From the NCBI GenBank assembly GCA_031266295.1, contig JAISBH010000296.1:1-7722 (forward strand): 7,722 bases of DNA, in the 5' to 3' direction. The translations under genes were made by a program, and so were the position numbers. This stretch comes from Oscillospiraceae bacterium. GTDB taxonomy: Bacteria > Bacillota > Clostridia > Christensenellales > Aristaeellaceae. Below are positions 6,514-7,722 of the stretch, piece after piece. Positions within the stretch are counted from its first letter, which is position 1; each line of letters begins with the position of its first letter. The notes beneath the pieces are model-generated. The model was given only the letters and a program-made list of their open reading frames with translations, did not search any database and was not told where the DNA came from.

Positions 6514-7203
6514 TCACTCAAACAGCGTGATGCCCAGCGCACGGTACGTCGCGTCGTCGACAATCTCGGTGGACGGCAGGCCGTGATCGCGCTTGAAACG
6601 CAGCAACGCTCGGCGCGTTCCCGGTCCAAACGTGCCGTCCGTGTCACCGGGATCATACCCAAGTGCGAGCAGCCGCCTCTGTACGGCGCACACTTGAGAG
6701 CCTCGGTCATCGAACGAGAGCGGTTTCAACTGGTCGCCCAGCTCGCCGTATGGGCCGGACTCGATTATGACCGGCGTGCCTATATACACGCGTTTGTATA
6801 GATCCTCTACATCGCGGTTGTACATGCGAATGCAGCCGTGGGATGCGGCGTGGCCGATTGAACCGGGATTGCTGGTACCGTGAACGCCGTATACGCCCCA
6901 CGGAACCGACAAGCCAAGGAAGCGAGTCCCCATGTCCGTGTTCTTGGGTACGTAGCGTTTGTTGACGTAGAACACGCCCAGCGGGGTAGACATGCCATAC
7001 GCGCCGATCGCGATCGGGTATCGCTTGACCAGCACGCCGTTCTCGTACAATGAGAGCGTAAGGTTGTGAGCGTCGATAATGATCAGCGATTTGCCGCGCG
7101 TTGACGCGGGTCGAACCGCGTCCGGCGAACGGATGTATAGCGTCAGTGCCGCGCACGCTACTATGATCGCCGCGCAGCATATCCCCTTCAGCCGCAGTCG
7201 CAT
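6514..7203 (-). CDS. Membrane-anchored L,D-transpeptidase (YkuD) with C-terminal peptidoglycan-binding domain
   Basis: A 229-residue protein predicted to act on peptidoglycan outside the membrane, forming 3-3 cross-links or attaching substrates through the catalytic Cys. Residues ~5-24 are a single hydrophobic segment (ICCAAIIVACAALTLYI) with no clear signal-peptidase site, so a membrane anchor is likely. The YkuD domain spans ~38-150, with the HGT motif (His108) and the active-site SHGCIRM (His122, Cys124). A PG_binding_1 domain follows at ~166-226, with LLALGYDPGDTDGTFGPGTRRALLRF. I start at ATG 7203 because GGAGG lies five bases upstream; an in-frame TTG at 7230 would only add nine residues. 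It precedes spoIIIAA by 173 bp on the same strand. Some YkuD proteins are made during sporulation in Bacillus, so a role in cortex or spore wall is plausible but unproven. Confidence 0.92.
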   Translation of the reverse strand: MRLRLKGICCAAIIVACAALTLYIRSPDAVRPASTRGKSLIIIDAHNLTLSLYENGVLVKRYPIAIGAYGMSTPLGVFYVNKRYVPKNTDMGTRFLGLSVPWGVYGVHGTSNPGSIGHAASHGCIRMYNRDVEDLYKRVYIGTPVIIESGPYGELGDQLKPLSFDDRGSQVCAVQRRLLALGYDPGDTDGTFGPGTRRALLRFKRDHGLPSTEIVDDATYRALGITLFE

Positions 7204-7231
7204 TTTGGCCTCCAATCCAGCCGATGACAAA

Positions 7232-7284
7232 TATACTGCTTGACGCGTTAGTTTCGCGGCGGATTTTATGCGTCAAACAGTATA
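7232..7284. promoter_or_regulatory. 15-bp inverted repeat upstream of the transpeptidase gene (operator candidate)
   Basis: TATACTGCTTGACGC (7232-7246) and GCGTCAAACAGTATA (7270-7284) are inverted repeats with one mismatch, separated by 23 bp. Each arm contains TTGACG, a good -35-like hexamer, pointing inward on opposite strands. The best match for a -10 at the right distance is on the plus strand (TTTTAT after 17 bp, 4 of 6). The spacing suggests either a dimeric regulator site or two facing promoters. It lies 29-81 bp before the transpeptidase start codon. Confidence 0.5.
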
Positions 7285-7286
7285 AG

Positions 7287-7316
7287 CCTATTACGCCGCC
7301 AAGTCGGCGGAATAGG
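7287..7316. other. Hairpin upstream of the transpeptidase gene
   Basis: CCTATT and CGCCG (7287-7298) pair with CGGCG and AATAGG (7305-7316): eleven pairs with one A/G mismatch and a 6-nt loop. No T-run follows on either strand, so it is not a clear terminator. It would fall in the transpeptidase 5' leader if transcription starts near 7329. Confidence 0.35.
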
Positions 7317-7335
7317 AATAGCAGAATATCTATTC

Positions 7336-7343
7336 ATCGTATG
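7336..7343 (-). promoter_or_regulatory. Candidate -10 element (CATACGAT) upstream of the transpeptidase gene
   Basis: This minus-strand octamer is identical to the one upstream of spoIIIAA and matches the sigma-E -10 consensus at seven of eight positions. I find no matching -35 at the expected distance. The leader would be about 125 nt and would include the hairpin at 7287-7316 and the inverted repeat at 7232-7284. Confidence 0.2.
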
Positions 7344-7500
7344 CACGGTTTCTTCAATGCAAAACCTGACTATATGGCCGCGCCGGATGACGTGACGGGT
7401 GTTTGTGATAACGTATGTTCAATGGGCGTAAGGGCGTAATGGTTAACTGCATGTGCGGCTTACCCCCGTGTAACGCAAAACCACGTAACCATCGGCTGTT
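7344..7500. other. Gene-free stretch with a tandem octamer and a 7-bp inverted repeat
   Basis: I see no convincing gene on either strand. GGGCGTAA is repeated twice in tandem (7424-7439). ATGGTTA (7439-7445) and TAACCAT (7486-7492) form an inverted repeat around a 40-nt interior. The open frames crossing this region have no ribosome binding site that fits and cover repeats or promoter sequence. Confidence 0.4.
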
Positions 7501-7615
7501 CGCTGCGGCGGGACTCTGTTCGATCTGCGGATCGAATGCGCTTTTAAGTTTGTAGCGCCCCGCCACTATGGTGTGAGATGACCATTACCTTATCGTATTA
7601 TCACTGGCGGGGCGC
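7501..7615 (-). repeat. Structured intergenic repeat, copy 2 (~115 nt, two stem-loops)
   Basis: This is the second copy of the element at 43-156, here on the minus strand, so the two copies form a long-distance inverted repeat around the whole gene set. The 11-bp stem (7605-7615 with 7555-7565) is identical to copy 1. The second stem reads TTCGATC/GATCGAA on the minus strand around CGCA (7520-7537), with two full base-pair swaps relative to copy 1. In the long loop of stem 1 this copy can also form ATGGT/ACCAT, which copy 1 cannot form perfectly. Confidence 0.8.
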
Positions 7616-7647
7616 TTCGTGGTTCTTCGTTCCAAGCCTGGGGGAGG

Positions 7648-7677
7648 TCGGGAGGGGGACGTCAGTCCCCCTCCCGA
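7648..7677. repeat. Perfect 13-bp GC-rich palindromic hairpin
   Basis: TCGGGAGGGGGAC (7648-7660) pairs perfectly with GTCCCCCTCCCGA (7665-7677) around the loop GTCA. A second small hairpin, GGCGC/GCGCC with loop GGAT, follows at 7679-7692. Such GC-rich hairpins are typical of REP-like intergenic repeats. No T-tract follows, and no gene ends nearby in the window. Confidence 0.6.
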
Positions 7678-7700
7678 AGGCGCGGATGCGCCGCGGCAGA

Positions 7701-7722
7701 TTGTCAAGTCAAGTGCAACACA
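7701..7722. mobile_element. Possible end of an IS30-like insertion sequence (very tentative)
   Basis: The last bases, with the pattern GTCAAGTCAAGTGCAACA, resemble from memory the terminal repeats of IS30-family elements, which often contain TCAA..GCAACA. The window stops here, so neither a transposase nor a second end can be seen. Confidence 0.2.

Overview
The window looks like a piece of a moderately high-GC, endospore-forming member of the Clostridia (Firmicutes/Bacillota). The main evidence is a nearly complete mother-cell spoIIIA operon on the minus strand. Its proteins align with the Bacillus subtilis set in order and motif but are distant from it. I cannot name a genus. All genes I can support are on the minus strand, so they are transcribed from right to left.

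Layout in transcription order: a gene-free, repeat-rich region (7722-7204) ends in a putative regulatory inverted repeat. Next come a membrane-anchored L,D-transpeptidase with a peptidoglycan-binding domain (7203-6514), a 173-bp gap, and then spoIIIAA (6340-5312), AB, AC, AD, AE, AF and AG (to 2231). The operon is packed with 4-bp ATGA/GTGA overlaps or gaps of 25 bp or less. A 227-bp gap with a possible mother-cell-type promoter follows, then a 594-residue protein (2003-219) with a Lys/Gly/Ser-rich start, a beta-helix-like repeat region and degenerate Spy0128-type (pilin isopeptide) beta-domains. The left end (1-218) is gene-free and carries a second copy of the repeat found at the right end.

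Function: SpoIIIAA-AG build the mother-cell half of the feeding-tube/channel complex that spans the membranes around the engulfed forespore and keeps late forespore transcription active. SpoIIIAA is the ATPase, AB/AC/AD/AE are membrane parts, and AF/AG belong to the ring-forming group. Two departures stand out. SpoIIIAF is cut down to its two membrane helices. SpoIIIAH, normally the last gene and the partner of forespore SpoIIQ, is absent; its place is taken by the beta-helix/pilin-like protein, which has no signal peptide. That protein may be made in the mother-cell cytoplasm and end up on the spore surface, but this is inference.

The most distinctive non-coding feature is a ~115-nt element present at both ends in opposite orientation (43-156 and 7501-7615, about 90% identical). 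It has a perfect 11-bp GC-rich stem and a second stem-loop in which all four substitutions are compensatory.
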